Source: Celeribacter sp. PS-C1
Lineage (GTDB): Bacteria > Pseudomonadota > Alphaproteobacteria > Rhodobacterales > Rhodobacteraceae
Direction of reading: 5' to 3'
NCBI RefSeq assembly: GCF_019429625.1
Contig: NZ_JAHXRW010000009.1
Coordinates: 1-64,000 of the forward strand
Length of the DNA: 64,000 nt
The notes under the pieces were generated by a model that searched no databases, was not told the DNA's origin, and worked only from the letters and a program-made list of their open reading frames with translations. Below, in pieces: positions 54,733 through 64,000 of the stretch. The translations under genes and the position numbers were made by a program. How positions within the stretch are numbered: the first letter of the stretch is position 1; each line of letters begins with the position of its first letter.

Positions 54733-56553
54733 TCAGGCGTCCTTTTTCTTGAGCTTGAGCGAGCGCAGGATGTTGCCGAACACATCGGGTTTGTGTCCGT
54801 GACTGCGCATGATCAGATACTGTTGGATGAAGGTGATCGTGTTGTTGCAAATCCAGTAGAGCACCAGACCCGAGGCGAAATTGCCGAGCATGAACATGAA
54901 CACCCAGGGCATCCAAGCCATGATCATCGCCTGCGACGGATCGGTCGGCGCCGGATTCAGTTTCTGTTGCAGCCACATCGAAATGCCCAAGAGGATCGGC
55001 AAGACGCCAAGGCTCAGGAAGGCGAGCATGGAACCGGGTTCCGGCGGCGCATAGGGCAGGAGGCCAAACAGGTTCAGGATCGAGCTCGGGTCCGGCGCGG
55101 AAAGGTCGCGAATCCAACCGATCCAAGGCGCGTGACGCAGTTCGATGGTGACGAAAATCACCTTGTAGAGCGAGAAGAACACCGGGATTTGCAGGATCAG
55201 CGGCAAACACCCGGAGGCCGGGTTGACCTTGTTCGACTTGTACAGCTCCATCATGCCGCGCTGGAGCTTTTCTTTGTCGTCACCAGCAGCTTCTTTGAGC
55301 TTTTCCATCTCCGGCTGAAGTTCTTTCATCCGCGCCATGGAGACGTAGGATTTGTAAGCCAGCGGAAGCATGATGCCCTTGATGATGAGCGTCAGGATCA
55401 CGATGGACCAGCCCATGTTGCCCAGCAAGCCGTTCAGAGCGTGCAGGATGCGGAAGATCGGTTTGGTGAAATACCAGAACCAGCCCCAGTCAATGGAATC
55501 GACAAAGCGGTAGAACCCTTTGTCCTCTTCGTAGTGCTTAATGGTTTCCCATTCTTTTGCACCGGCGAAGAGGTAGGAGGTGCTGTCCGCAGAGGCGCCC
55601 GGTGCGACGTCGATCGTCGGCATACGGGTTTCGACCTGATAGATGTCGGAGGATTCGACGTATTTCGCGACGGATGTAAAGCTCTGCCCCGGCGTCGGAA
55701 CCAGCGTGGTCATCCAGTTTTTGTCGGTGAAGCCGGTCCAGCCGTTTTCAGCAACCGGCGTGATAGACACTCGCCCGCCCTCGCGCGGATCAAGGTCAAA
55801 GTCGGCGATGTCTTTGTATTTCTCTTCGTCGAGTTCTTTGTCGGACAGACGCACGAGACCTTCGTGAAGCACGAAATACTTCGACACATCGGGCGTACCG
55901 TGGCGCGCGACGACACCATAAGGGAAGAGGCGCGCGGCGGCTCCGGAATTGTTTTCCACGGACTGCGTCACGGTGAAGAGGTAGTTCTCGTCGATTGCGA
56001 TGTCGCGTTGGAAGACGAGGCCGTTGCCATTGTCCCAAGTGAGGGTCACGGGCGTGTCCGGTGTCAGGGTTGCGCCTTCTTCTACGGACCAGAGCGTATT
56101 GGCGCCGGGCACGTCGTCGATGGTCAGCGCGCCGCCGGGGGCCCAGCCGTAGGTGGCATAATAGGGCGCGTCTGCGCCGACAGGTTCGAGCAAAGTGACA
56201 ATCTCGTCGCCGTCGATCTCGACTTTATAGTCTTTCAACGCCAGATCGTCGATCCGACCACCGATCAAAGAGATAGACCCTTTGACACGCGGGGTTTCGA
56301 TGGAAAGGCGGGGCGCATTCTCGGCCTGAGTGGCAGCTTGCATTTCCGAGCCGGCAGTTTCGCCTGCGGTGAAGGCTGCCGGAGGCGCGAGCGCCGCGGT
56401 GGAACCCGTTCCTTGAGCCGTGGAGGTCTCAGATGCGATAGGTGCATTCGGATCCGTTACCGGTTCCGGGGCTGGGAAGAAAATCGTCCACCCCAGCAAT
56501 ACAATGCCGCTCAGTACCACGGCAAGAATCAGGTTCTTGTTTTGATCGTCCAT
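54733..56553 (-). CDS. yidC: Membrane protein insertase YidC
   Basis: 606 residues from MDDQNKNLILAVVLSGIVLLGW; a frame start at 56595 would add 14 residues without support. N-terminal membrane anchor, large periplasmic beta-domain (about 60-360), then five-helix core with the cytoplasmic helical hairpin (MARMKELQPEMEKLKEAAGDDKEKLQRGMMELYKSNKVNP) and the hydrophilic-groove region. Inserts membrane proteins alone or with SecYEG. Part of the rpmH-rnpA-yidD-yidC neighbourhood, here with two extra genes inside. Confidence 0.97.
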   Translation of the reverse strand: MDDQNKNLILAVVLSGIVLLGWTIFFPAPEPVTDPNAPIASETSTAQGTGSTAALAPPAAFTAGETAGSEMQAATQAENAPRLSIETPRVKGSISLIGGRIDDLALKDYKVEIDGDEIVTLLEPVGADAPYYATYGWAPGGALTIDDVPGANTLWSVEEGATLTPDTPVTLTWDNGNGLVFQRDIAIDENYLFTVTQSVENNSGAAARLFPYGVVARHGTPDVSKYFVLHEGLVRLSDKELDEEKYKDIADFDLDPREGGRVSITPVAENGWTGFTDKNWMTTLVPTPGQSFTSVAKYVESSDIYQVETRMPTIDVAPGASADSTSYLFAGAKEWETIKHYEEDKGFYRFVDSIDWGWFWYFTKPIFRILHALNGLLGNMGWSIVILTLIIKGIMLPLAYKSYVSMARMKELQPEMEKLKEAAGDDKEKLQRGMMELYKSNKVNPASGCLPLILQIPVFFSLYKVIFVTIELRHAPWIGWIRDLSAPDPSSILNLFGLLPYAPPEPGSMLAFLSLGVLPILLGISMWLQQKLNPAPTDPSQAMIMAWMPWVFMFMLGNFASGLVLYWICNNTITFIQQYLIMRSHGHKPDVFGNILRSLKLKKKDA

Positions 56554-56658
56554 CACGGCCGCCTGGTTGTTGGAATTCAGTCTCGGGTGGTTCAACCTCC
56601 CAGAGGGCCTGAGGTCAAGCAGTTTCGGCCATTTCTTGCGGAAAATGCAGCAAAGTGA

Positions 56659-58206
56659 TCAACTGGCGCGGCGCCCGATTTGGGGTGTCTGGGCGAGTTT
56701 GCGTTTGTGGCTGTCCATCCAGCCGAGTGTTTTTTCGAAAGTCATCGGTCGCGAAATGGAAAATCCTTGAATATGATCGCAGCCGAGTTGGGCCAGCATC
56801 GCGTGTTCGCCAACGGTTTCGACACCTTCCGCCAGAGTTTCGAGATCAAGCCTTTCCGCCATGGTGAGAATGGCCGCCAGCATGATTTGTTGATCTCGGT
56901 CCAGATCGCAACGTGTCACATAGGAACGGTCGATTTTAATCCTCTTCACCGCGAAACGGCGAATATTGGCAATGGAGGCATGGCCGGTTCCGTAGTCGTC
57001 GAGATCAATGCCGCAGCCCATCTCTTTGAGCGCCCAAATGTTGCGACTGATCGTGTCGTTGTCCGAGGAGGAGATGACACTTTCAAGGATTTCAACGCTT
57101 AAACGCGAGGGTTCCAGTTCGAACCGGTCCAATTCCCAGCGGACTTTGTCTACGATTTTCGGGTTTGCCAAATCTGTCGGCGAGAAATTGACAGCCACAG
57201 ACGCGATGTGAAACCCGGCTTTGTCCCATGTTTTTATGGCCATAAGCGCGTGATAAAGTACAATCTCGTTCAGGCGTTCGAGAAGGCCGAGTTCTTCGAT
57301 CTCCGTCATGAACTGACTGGGGGAAAGCACCCCGCGCTCCGGATGTTCCCAGCGGGCGAGCGCCTCCACCCCCGAAATTTCACCGGTGTCCGTCGAAATC
57401 TGCGGTTGGAACCAAGGGATAATTTGGCCGTTCTCCAAGGCCGCGCCAAGATCGGCACTGAGACTGCCGTGCTCCAGCGTGCGTGGGGCGAGATTGGGTG
57501 AATAAGCGCGAATGGAGCCGGGTCCATTGTGTCGCGCTTCGCTTAAAGCGATTTCGGCAGCGTCAAGGAAGGCCTGCCCTGAGTGTGCTGGGGCGCGGCC
57601 GGGCAGGCAAAATCCAACAGAACATGTCGCATAGATTTTCGTCGCATCAATTGAGTAGGGTTCTGTCAATGCGGCCTGAATGCGTGAGGACAGCTGAATT
57701 AGCGTCTCAAGATCGGCGCACCGCACCGGCGCGAGGGCAATTGCGAAGCGTGGGCCGTTGAGGCGCGCCACGATGTCATGTTCGCGCAGCACGTCCTGTA
57801 TCCGGCGCGCGGTCGTTTTGAGAATCATATCTCCGGCCGGGTTGCCAAAGGTGGCGCAGAGCGCACGAAAGTCGTCGATTTCGAGAGCGAGGCATGCAGT
57901 CGTGCGTCCCGAGATGTCGCGGGCGTCGAGGATCTGATTGAGCGTATGAAGGACGCGGGCGCGCAGGGGGAGGCGCGTCAGACCGTCCGTCGTGTGAAGC
58001 GCATGATCCTCAAAGCGACGCGCAAGGTTCGGAGCGAGAGTGAGCAAGGCCGCGAGAGACGGAATGGCCAAGGCGCAAAGCACCAACATCCGTTCTCCGC
58101 CATACCAATAGGCCCCGAGGCAGAGCGCCGGAAGGAAGGCAATGCTATGCGGCCCCATCAGGGCATCGCGCAGGCGGTCAAGCATGTCGGCGATGGATCT
58201 TGGCAT
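56659..58206 (-). CDS. EAL-domain cyclic-di-GMP phosphodiesterase with degenerate GGDEF
   Basis: 515 residues. Two hydrophobic helices near the N-terminus (about 20-33 and 40-58), then a GGDEF domain (about 72-235) whose active loop reads RLNGPRF, so no cyclase activity is expected. The EAL domain (about 250-505) is complete: Glu281 (VEALARW), Asn340, Glu372 (EILES), Asp403-Asp404 (DDYGTG), Lys424, Glu460 and Gln480. It should hydrolyse c-di-GMP at the membrane. It lies between ttcA and yidC in the same orientation. Confidence 0.9.
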   Translation of the reverse strand: MPRSIADMLDRLRDALMGPHSIAFLPALCLGAYWYGGERMLVLCALAIPSLAALLTLAPNLARRFEDHALHTTDGLTRLPLRARVLHTLNQILDARDISGRTTACLALEIDDFRALCATFGNPAGDMILKTTARRIQDVLREHDIVARLNGPRFAIALAPVRCADLETLIQLSSRIQAALTEPYSIDATKIYATCSVGFCLPGRAPAHSGQAFLDAAEIALSEARHNGPGSIRAYSPNLAPRTLEHGSLSADLGAALENGQIIPWFQPQISTDTGEISGVEALARWEHPERGVLSPSQFMTEIEELGLLERLNEIVLYHALMAIKTWDKAGFHIASVAVNFSPTDLANPKIVDKVRWELDRFELEPSRLSVEILESVISSSDNDTISRNIWALKEMGCGIDLDDYGTGHASIANIRRFAVKRIKIDRSYVTRCDLDRDQQIMLAAILTMAERLDLETLAEGVETVGEHAMLAQLGCDHIQGFSISRPMTFEKTLGWMDSHKRKLAQTPQIGRRAS

Positions 58207-58283
58207 GTGTTCTGTCCCGAAGTCATGTGTGGTCGATTGACCGTCATCAACTGGGAGAGTGATCCAAGAAGGTAGTCGTGCGG

Positions 58284-59165
58284 TTAACGCAACTTCGGGA
58301 TTTCAGAAGAATTTTCGGTATTTTCTCCTGCTTCCGGACTCTCTGTTAACGAAAGTCCAAGAAAGTCGAACAGCTTCGGGTCCATCATATGTGAGGGCCT
58401 GATATTGGTCAGCGCCTTGAACATCACCTGACGGCGACCGGGGCTGTTTTTCTCCCAGCCATCAAGGATTTGTTTGACCTGTTGACGCTGCAAACCGTCT
58501 TGAGAGCCGCAGAGATCGCAGGGAATGATCGGGTAGTTCATCGCCTTGGCGAATCTCTCACAATCTTCCTCTGCCACATGTGCGAGCGGGCGATAGACAA
58601 AGAGATCGCCTTCTTCGTTTACCAGTTTCGGCGGCATGGTCGCCAAGCGCCCGCCGTGGAAAAGGTTCATAAAAAAGGTCTCGAGAATGTCGTCGCGGTG
58701 ATGACCCAGCACCACGGCGGTACAGCCCTCTTCACGTGCGATTCGGTAGAGATTGCCGCGACGCAGACGCGAGCAAAGCGCACAAAACGTCCGGCCCTGC
58801 GGTACTTTATCCATGACGATGGAATAGGTGTCCTGATACTCGATGCGATGCGGCACTTGCATCCGCTCCAAGAACTCCGGCAACACCGTCGCAGGGAACC
58901 CCGGCTGGCCCTGATCGAGATTGCAGGCGACCAGTTCGACCGGCAACATGCCGCGCCATTTCAACTCATAGAGCGCGGCCAGCATTGTATAGCTGTCCTT
59001 GCCGCCCGAAAGACACACAAGCCACTTCGCGCCACGCTCGACCATGCCGTATTGCTCAATCGCCTCGCGCACATTGCGAATGATCCGCTTGCGCAGCTTT
59101 TTGAACTCCGTGGTGGAGGGCGCGCCGTGGAACAGTGGGTGGATGTCGTCGAGATCGTCAAGCAT
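58284..59165 (-). CDS. ttcA: tRNA 2-thiocytidine(32) synthetase TtcA
   Basis: 293 residues from [12 protein letters not shown]; the ATG at 59219 would run far into yidD. PP-loop [11 protein letters not shown] about residue 50 and the two CxxC pairs CALCSRLRR (about residue 126) and CDLCGSQ (about residue 218) that hold the Fe-S cluster. Thiolates C32 of certain tRNAs. Its first bases overlap the end of yidD by eight. Confidence 0.94.
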   Translation of the reverse strand: MLDDLDDIHPLFHGAPSTTEFKKLRKRIIRNVREAIEQYGMVERGAKWLVCLSGGKDSYTMLAALYELKWRGMLPVELVACNLDQGQPGFPATVLPEFLERMQVPHRIEYQDTYSIVMDKVPQGRTFCALCSRLRRGNLYRIAREEGCTAVVLGHHRDDILETFFMNLFHGGRLATMPPKLVNEEGDLFVYRPLAHVAEEDCERFAKAMNYPIIPCDLCGSQDGLQRQQVKQILDGWEKNSPGRRQVMFKALTNIRPSHMMDPKLFDFLGLSLTESPEAGENTENSSEIPKLR

Positions 59166-59421
59166 CGTGCTTTTCCTCGGTGTTTTGCGGCGTGCGTTTT
59201 GGCTCAGGCACGGGATCATAACCCATGCCGCCCAGCGGATGACAGCGCCCGATGCGGCGAATGGTCAGCCAGGAGCCTTTGAAAGCGCCGTGTTTCTCCA
59301 GCGCTTCCATCGCATAGGCGGAGCAGGTGGGTTGATAGCGGCAATTGTGCCCGACGAAGGGCGAAAAAATGCGGCGATAGGCGCGGACGGGGAGGGAGAC
59401 GATGAAAGCCAGAGGCGTCAT
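59158..59421 (-). CDS. yidD: Membrane protein insertion efficiency factor YidD
   Basis: 87 residues with the cysteine-containing core [28 protein letters not shown] (about residues 18-45) and [21 protein letters not shown] overlap with rnpA. Confidence 0.95.
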   Translation of the reverse strand: MTPLAFIVSLPVRAYRRIFSPFVGHNCRYQPTCSAYAMEALEKHGAFKGSWLTIRRIGRCHPLGGMGYDPVPEPKRTPQNTEEKHDA

Positions 59422-59879
59422 TTTGGCGCTCCCTGAGGTCCATTTTTGCGCTCACCATGCACCTTTTTCAGCGCATATCGGAGGTCTTTCAGCAAAAGAT
59501 CGAAAGGCCGCTCACTTGTGTCGCCCTTCTTGCCGATCAGGACATAATCCCAACCGTCACGCCCCAACTCAGGGATCACGAGGCGCGCCGCTTCGCGCAG
59601 GCGTCGTTTGGCATGGTTGCGAGCGACGGCGTTGCCGACTTTTTTGGAGCAGGTGTAGCCGACACGGATGCCGGAGGCCTCTTCGCCCTCGCTGCGTCTC
59701 CGACCCTGCAACAAAAAGCTCGCCGTACCCTGACGACGGGCACGGGCGGCTTTGAGAAAGTCGTTGCGTTTGGCCAGCGTGATCAGCGCAATTTCGTCAT
59801 CTGAACATGACAAAACCGCCGACTGCGACCCTTCGGCGTCGGCATGTGCCTGATCCTTGGGTGCGTTCGGCGGTGTCAT
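59418..59879 (-). CDS. rnpA: Ribonuclease P protein component
   Basis: Protein subunit of RNase P for tRNA 5' maturation. 153 residues; the conserved core starts [17 protein letters not shown] (about residue 35) and includes the RNR-like [17 protein letters not shown] (about residue 84). The N-terminal 33-residue acidic extension is poorly conserved; a shorter start cannot be excluded. Lies between rpmH and yidD as usual. Confidence 0.93.
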   Translation of the reverse strand: MTPPNAPKDQAHADAEGSQSAVLSCSDDEIALITLAKRNDFLKAARARRQGTASFLLQGRRRSEGEEASGIRVGYTCSKKVGNAVARNHAKRRLREAARLVIPELGRDGWDYVLIGKKGDTSERPFDLLLKDLRYALKKVHGERKNGPQGAPK

Positions 59880-59915
59880 CAGCTTTGCCTGTTCAGGCAG
59901 TCCCGAAAGCGTGGA

Positions 59916-60050
59916 TTACGCGGACAGGGACTTGCGGCCGCGAGCACGGCGAGCGTTCAGAACCTTGCGGCCCGCTTTGGTGGCCATACGCGCACGGAAG
60001 CCGTGGCGGCGCTTGCGGACGAGGTTGCTCGGTTGATAGGTGCGTTTCAT
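59916..60050 (-). CDS. rpmH: 50S ribosomal protein L34
   Basis: 44 residues, [18 protein letters not shown] to GRKSLSA, the standard length and sequence of bacterial L34. First gene of the minus-strand rpmH-rnpA-yidD run. The 229-base divergent gap to the VTT gene holds the promoters of both; I could not place them with confidence. Confidence 0.97.
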   Translation of the reverse strand: MKRTYQPSNLVRKRRHGFRARMATKAGRKVLNARRARGRKSLSA

Positions 60051-60279
60051 CGCGCTATCTCCATCGGTTGCGTTGGGGCCCAAATCCCCCAAACATCAAA
60101 CCGGGTGGCATGACAAAGGGATTCGAAGGCGAGTAATCGTTCGAAGCCCTGCCAATAGGAGGCCTTCGGTCCGTTGTCAATTCTCATGCGCCAGAATTCG
60201 ATAACAAATTGCTGGGGCGGACCCAAACCGCACCAAAATCCTATGACAGGCTATCACTGAGCCGTGAAGAGGGCTCAAA

Positions 60280-61062
60280 ATGCTGGCCTCGGGCGTCTCT
60301 GCGGCCCATCTTGCCGCAAATTGCAATGCTACAGGGAAAAACGTGCGGGAAAAAGCCGGTAAACGCCATGTCTGGATTTTGGGCCTTCTGGCGCTTGTTG
60401 CTTTGGGGCTGGCCGTCCTGCTGCGTGATCACTTGAGTTTCGAGGCGCTCGCAGAGAATCGCGCGATGCTTGTGGACTACACCGAGCGTCATACTGGAAT
60501 GGCTATTGTCCTGTTCATCCTCTGCTATGCGGTTGTCGTGGGGCTTTCCCTGCCTGGCGCGACGGTGGCGACGCTGACCGGTGGGTTCCTCTTTGGCACG
60601 TTTCCAGGTGTCCTTTATAATATGTCCGGTGCTGTTCTGGGCGCTTCTGTCCTGTTCCTAGCCGCGCGCTGGGGGCTCGGCGATTGGCTGGCGGGCAAAA
60701 TCGACGCCTCCGAGGGTCGCATTCACAAGATCAAACGCGGCATCGACGAGAACCAATGGTCGATGCTCTTCCTGATCCGCTTCCTGCCCGTGGTGCCGTT
60801 CTTCGTCGCCAATCTCCTGCCCGCGCTTTTCGGGGTGCCGTTTTCGCGCTTCGTGATCTCGACGGCGCTGGGCATCATTCCGGGAGCATTGGTTTACACG
60901 TCCGTGGGCGCCGGCCTCGGCAGGGTGTTCGAGACAGGCGAGGCACCGAATCTCGGCATCATCTTTGAGCCACATATTCTTTTCCCGCTGCTGGGGCTTT
61001 GCCTGCTCGCGCTTTTGCCGATTTTGTGGAAGGCTTGGCGCAGGGGCAAGGAGGCGACATGA
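60280..61062 (+). CDS. TVP38/TMEM64 (VTT-domain) membrane protein
   Basis: 260 residues with about five membrane segments and the VTT (SNARE-associated/DedA-like) core: GLSLPGATVATLTGGFLFG (about residues 88-106), RFLPVVPFFVANLLPALFGVPF (about residues 167-188) and IIPGALVYTSVGAG. ATG follows AGAGGGCTCAAA; GTG at 60343 is an alternative start. The stop overlaps the next gene by ATGA. VTT proteins beside, or fused to, flavin disulfide reductases are a recurring bacterial pairing. Confidence 0.85.
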   Translation: MLASGVSAAHLAANCNATGKNVREKAGKRHVWILGLLALVALGLAVLLRDHLSFEALAENRAMLVDYTERHTGMAIVLFILCYAVVVGLSLPGATVATLTGGFLFGTFPGVLYNMSGAVLGASVLFLAARWGLGDWLAGKIDASEGRIHKIKRGIDENQWSMLFLIRFLPVVPFFVANLLPALFGVPFSRFVISTALGIIPGALVYTSVGAGLGRVFETGEAPNLGIIFEPHILFPLLGLCLLALLPILWKAWRRGKEAT

Positions 61063-62432
61063 GCAAACTCAAGACGGATATCTGTGTCATCGGCGCGGGC
61101 TCGGGCGGGTTGTCCGTGGCCGCCGGTGCGGTTCAGATGGGGGCGCGGGTCGTTCTGATTGAAAAGGGCGAGATGGGTGGCGATTGTCTCAACACCGGCT
61201 GCGTGCCGTCGAAGGCGCTCTTGCATGCCGCAGGCGCCGGCATGAGCTATCCCGCCGCCATGGACCATGTCTGCCAGAGCATCGCCACCATCGCTCCGCA
61301 TGACAGTCAGGAGCGGTTCGAGGGGCTGGGGTGCAAAGTCATCCGAGCCGAGGCGCGATTTACCTCGCCCAAGACGGTGGAGGCGGGCGGTGTGACCATC
61401 AAGGCCCGTCGCTTTGTCATCGCCACAGGCTCAAGCCCGCGTGTGCCGGAGATCGAGGGCCTCGCCTCCGTGCCCTATCTCACCAATGAAACGCTCTGGT
61501 CGCTGACCGCCTGTCCCGATCATCTCATCATCCTCGGCGGCGGCGCGATCGGTATGGAAATGGCGCAGGCGCATCGGCGTCTAGGGGCGAAAGTGACGGT
61601 GATTGAAGCCTTCGAGGCATTGGGGCGCGAGGATCCGGAGGCTGCGAAGATCGTCAAAACGGCGCTGCGGGGTGAGGGTGTGACCCTGATCGAAGGCACG
61701 GGTGCGGAGCGCGTGTCTGGCACGAATGGCTCGATTTCGGTTAGCCTGTCGGATGGCCAGACCGTCACTGGCTCGCATCTTTTGGTCGCCACCGGACGGC
61801 GGGCGAATTGTGACGACTTGGGCCTGCAACACGCCGATGTGGATCGCACAAAGACTGGCATCAAAGTCGGGCCCAACCTGCGCACCTCCAATCGCCGGGT
61901 CTATGCCATCGGCGATGTCGTGGCGGGCGGGATGCAATTCACCCATGTGGCGGGCTATCAGGCTGGCGTCATCGTGCGCGCGCTTTTGTTTGGTTTGCCT
62001 GCTAAGGCCGCGACCCATCACATCCCGCACGCCACCTACACAAGCCCCGAACTGGCGCAGGTCGGTTTGACGGAGGCACAGGCGCGCGAGACCTACCAAG
62101 ACAAGCTGGAAATCGTCCGCGCAGACGTGTCCGGCAATGATCGCGCGATTGCGACTGGGCGGTCTGGCCCCGGCTTTATCAAACTCATGGTGGTCAAATC
62201 CCGCCCGGTCGGCGTCACCATCGTGGGCCCCGACGCGGGCGAATTGATCGCCTTTTGGTCGCTTGTGCTGTCGCTCAAATTGAAGATGAGCAAAATCGCG
62301 GGGATGGTCGCGCCATATCCCACATTGGCCGAACTTAACAAACGCGCTGTGAGTGCCTATTTTACCCCGAGGCTGTTCGACAGTCCCAAGGTTAAGACGA
62401 TCGTTAAGATAATTCAGAGACTTGTGCCCTAA
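61059..62432 (+). CDS. FAD-dependent pyridine nucleotide-disulfide oxidoreductase
   Basis: 457 residues. FAD-binding GAGSGGLSVAAGAVQMGA (12-29), redox-active Cys43 and Cys48 (GGDCLNTGCVPSK), NAD(P) motif GGGAIGMEMAQAHRRLG about residue 165, and FAD motif YAIGDVVAGG about residue 284. The C-terminal region reads APYPTLAELNKR, lacking both the His-Glu dyad of dihydrolipoamide dehydrogenase (HxHPT.E) and the Cys pair of mercuric reductase, so neither function is likely. The start ATG overlaps the VTT gene stop. Confidence 0.9.
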   Translation: MSKLKTDICVIGAGSGGLSVAAGAVQMGARVVLIEKGEMGGDCLNTGCVPSKALLHAAGAGMSYPAAMDHVCQSIATIAPHDSQERFEGLGCKVIRAEARFTSPKTVEAGGVTIKARRFVIATGSSPRVPEIEGLASVPYLTNETLWSLTACPDHLIILGGGAIGMEMAQAHRRLGAKVTVIEAFEALGREDPEAAKIVKTALRGEGVTLIEGTGAERVSGTNGSISVSLSDGQTVTGSHLLVATGRRANCDDLGLQHADVDRTKTGIKVGPNLRTSNRRVYAIGDVVAGGMQFTHVAGYQAGVIVRALLFGLPAKAATHHIPHATYTSPELAQVGLTEAQARETYQDKLEIVRADVSGNDRAIATGRSGPGFIKLMVVKSRPVGVTIVGPDAGELIAFWSLVLSLKLKMSKIAGMVAPYPTLAELNKRAVSAYFTPRLFDSPKVKTIVKIIQRLVP

Positions 62433-62461
62433 GGGGCGGCCCAGTGCGGCGAAGAGGAGCC

Positions 62462-63901
62462 ATGACGTTACCGCGTTTCATCAACACCCTGTCCGGGCGC
62501 TTCCTGATCCTGACGGTCATTTTCGTGATGGCCGCCGAAGTCATGATTTTCATGCCTTCTGTCGCGCGTTTTCGCGAGGACTTTCTCCTGTCCCGTCTGG
62601 AACGCGCCCAGATTGCCTCGCTGGCGCTCTTGGCCAATGACAGTCTTGATATGGATCTCGAAGACGAGCTTTTGGCGAATGCGGGTGTCTACAACGTTGT
62701 GTTGCGTCGTAACGAGATTCGCCAGCTTGTGCTCTCCTCTCCGATACCCGATCAGGTCCACGCCACGTACGATCTGCGCAATGCCAACGCGTTTGAGTTG
62801 ATCCGGGACGCCATGGTGACGCTTTTCGATCCCGAGGAGCGTGTGATCCGGGTGATCGGCGATCCGGTCAAACAGGCCGGTCTGTTGATCGAAGTCACCC
62901 TGCCTACGGCGCCTCTGCGTATGGCAATGCTCGATTATGGTTTCCGCATTCTGTTGCTGTCGGCGGTGATCTCTTTCATCACGGCGTTTCTGTTGTTCCT
63001 CGCGGTGCGTGCGCTTTTGGTGCGGCCGATCAAACGTGTGGTGGGCGCAATGACGTCTTACACGCAAGCGCCCGAAGACGCCCGCCGCATCATCACGCCC
63101 TCGGCCAAGGTCGCAGAACTGCGCGAAGCCGAAGTGGCGCTCAAAGTCATGGAAACCGAACTCACGGCCTCCCTGCGCCAAAAGGAACGTCTTGCCCAGC
63201 TTGGCGGCGCGGTTGCCAAAGTCTCGCACGATCTGCGCAACATCCTGACCACGGCGCAGCTTTTCACCGACCGGCTGGAAATGTCCCAAGATCCCGCCGT
63301 GACCCGCTCCGCGCCAAAGCTTGTCAATTCGATCCAGCGCGCGGTCAATCTTTGTGAAACCACGCTGGCTTTTGGCAAGGCCGAAGAGCCCGCCCCGACG
63401 CTCACCGGCGTGCGGCTGGCCGAGCTGGTCGGCGAGGTCATAGAGGGCGAGCGACTTTCCATCGGCGATTTCGATCTGTCCTTCTCCGAAGACATCCCCG
63501 CCACCATGGTTGTGCGCGCCGATCCCGAACAAATGCACCGCGTGCTGTCCAATCTGGTGCGCAACGCCCGTCAGGCGATCATGGCGACCGGCACCTGTGG
63601 CGAGATTTCCGTCTCGGGGCGCGAGGATGAGGACGAATGGGTGCTTTCCGTGATCGACACCGGGCCGGGTCTGCCGCCGCGCGCGCGTGAATACCTGTTC
63701 CAGCCGTTCCAAGGCGGCACGCGCAAAGGCGGCTTCGGTCTTGGCCTTGCGATTTCTGCCGAATTGGTGCGCGGGCATGGTGGTCAGCTCTTGCTGGAGC
63801 GCTCCGACGAAACCGGAACGGCCTTCGCCATCCATCTGCCAAAGGGCTATTCCGTGCGTGGCGCCTCTGTGGCGGACAAGGAGGAACTGCGCGCGCATTG
63901 A
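62462..63901 (+). CDS. Sensor histidine kinase
   Basis: 479 residues from an ATG behind GAAGAGGAGCC; GTG at 62444 is the alternative. Two membrane helices (about 14-33 and 161-183) frame a periplasmic sensor of about 125 residues, then HAMP-like linker, dimerisation helix with His256 (KVSHDLRN) and an ATPase domain with Asn368 (NLVRNARQA), DTGPGLP (399-405) and GGFGLGLAIS (423-432). No response regulator gene is adjacent within the window. It follows the reductase by 29 bases, possibly in one transcript. Confidence 0.92.
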   Translation: MTLPRFINTLSGRFLILTVIFVMAAEVMIFMPSVARFREDFLLSRLERAQIASLALLANDSLDMDLEDELLANAGVYNVVLRRNEIRQLVLSSPIPDQVHATYDLRNANAFELIRDAMVTLFDPEERVIRVIGDPVKQAGLLIEVTLPTAPLRMAMLDYGFRILLLSAVISFITAFLLFLAVRALLVRPIKRVVGAMTSYTQAPEDARRIITPSAKVAELREAEVALKVMETELTASLRQKERLAQLGGAVAKVSHDLRNILTTAQLFTDRLEMSQDPAVTRSAPKLVNSIQRAVNLCETTLAFGKAEEPAPTLTGVRLAELVGEVIEGERLSIGDFDLSFSEDIPATMVVRADPEQMHRVLSNLVRNARQAIMATGTCGEISVSGREDEDEWVLSVIDTGPGLPPRAREYLFQPFQGGTRKGGFGLGLAISAELVRGHGGQLLLERSDETGTAFAIHLPKGYSVRGASVADKEELRAH

Positions 63902-63951
63902 GCGGTGAAGAAATTTAAATGATGTTTTTTCATTTTTCTGACAAATGCCTC

Positions 63952-63980
63952 TTGCACCCCTCCGAGCTTATATGTATTCC
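63952..63980 (+). promoter_or_regulatory. Probable promoter at the window end
   Basis: TTGCAC at 63952-63957 and TATTCC at 63975-63980 with a 17-base spacer, like the tRNA-Trp promoter at the other end. The gene it serves lies beyond the window and may be a stable RNA. Confidence 0.4.
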
Positions 63981-64000
63981 CCGCCTCCAGTGGACCGATA

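Overview
The window is chromosomal DNA of an alphaproteobacterium, most likely of the Roseobacter group (Rhodobacterales). The evidence is the gene order tuf-tRNA-Trp-secE-nusG-rplKA-rplJL-rpoBC followed by the str, S10, spc and alpha ribosomal clusters; a bztABCD glutamate/aspartate transporter; a short-LID adenylate kinase; a BacNav-type sodium channel; a luxR-luxI pair; and many promoters of the form TTGc/aNN-17-TATa. The genus cannot be fixed from the sequence alone.

Layout. 1-14.5 kb: tuf copy 1, tRNA-Trp, secE, nusG, rplK-rplA, a small HEPN-like reading frame on the minus strand, rplJ-rplL, rpoB, rpoC. 14.6-17.4 kb: a ProC-like reductase, a decayed glycosyltransferase pseudogene on the minus strand and a DMT permease. 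17.4-42 kb: rpsL-rpsG-fusA-tuf copy 2, then the S10, spc and alpha clusters (rpsJ to rplQ). This normally compact superoperon is cut at four places by terminators, accessory DNA and fresh promoters. Inserted are a GIY-YIG nuclease-like gene (tuf2|rpsJ), a 36-codon mini-gene (rplW|rplB), a sodium channel plus three other genes (rplP|rpmC), and a DUF1127 protein plus small proteins (rpmD|rplO).

42-47.7 kb: a luxR-luxI quorum-sensing pair, then rarA, a crcB-rluC-HAD phosphatase-ATP12 chaperone run with overlapping genes. 47.9-52.6 kb: bztA-B-C-D, with a strong hairpin after bztA that should favour the binding protein. 52.6-60.05 kb, all minus strand: a SixA-like phosphatase, argB, engB, yidC, an EAL phosphodiesterase, ttcA, yidD, rnpA and rpmH; much of it serves membrane-protein insertion and RNA maturation. 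60.3-63.9 kb: a VTT-domain membrane protein translationally coupled to a flavin disulfide reductase, then a sensor histidine kinase. The last 100 bases hold a probable promoter for something beyond the window.

Most of the window is core information-processing machinery. The less ordinary material is the accessory DNA between ribosomal operons (A+T-richer genes, small unnamed proteins, HEPN and GIY-YIG domains) and the repeated design of promoter plus 5'-end hairpin where each ribosomal block restarts. No CRISPR array, insertion sequence, prophage or rRNA was seen. I found no clearly new multi-gene system; the best candidates for novelty are listed as findings.
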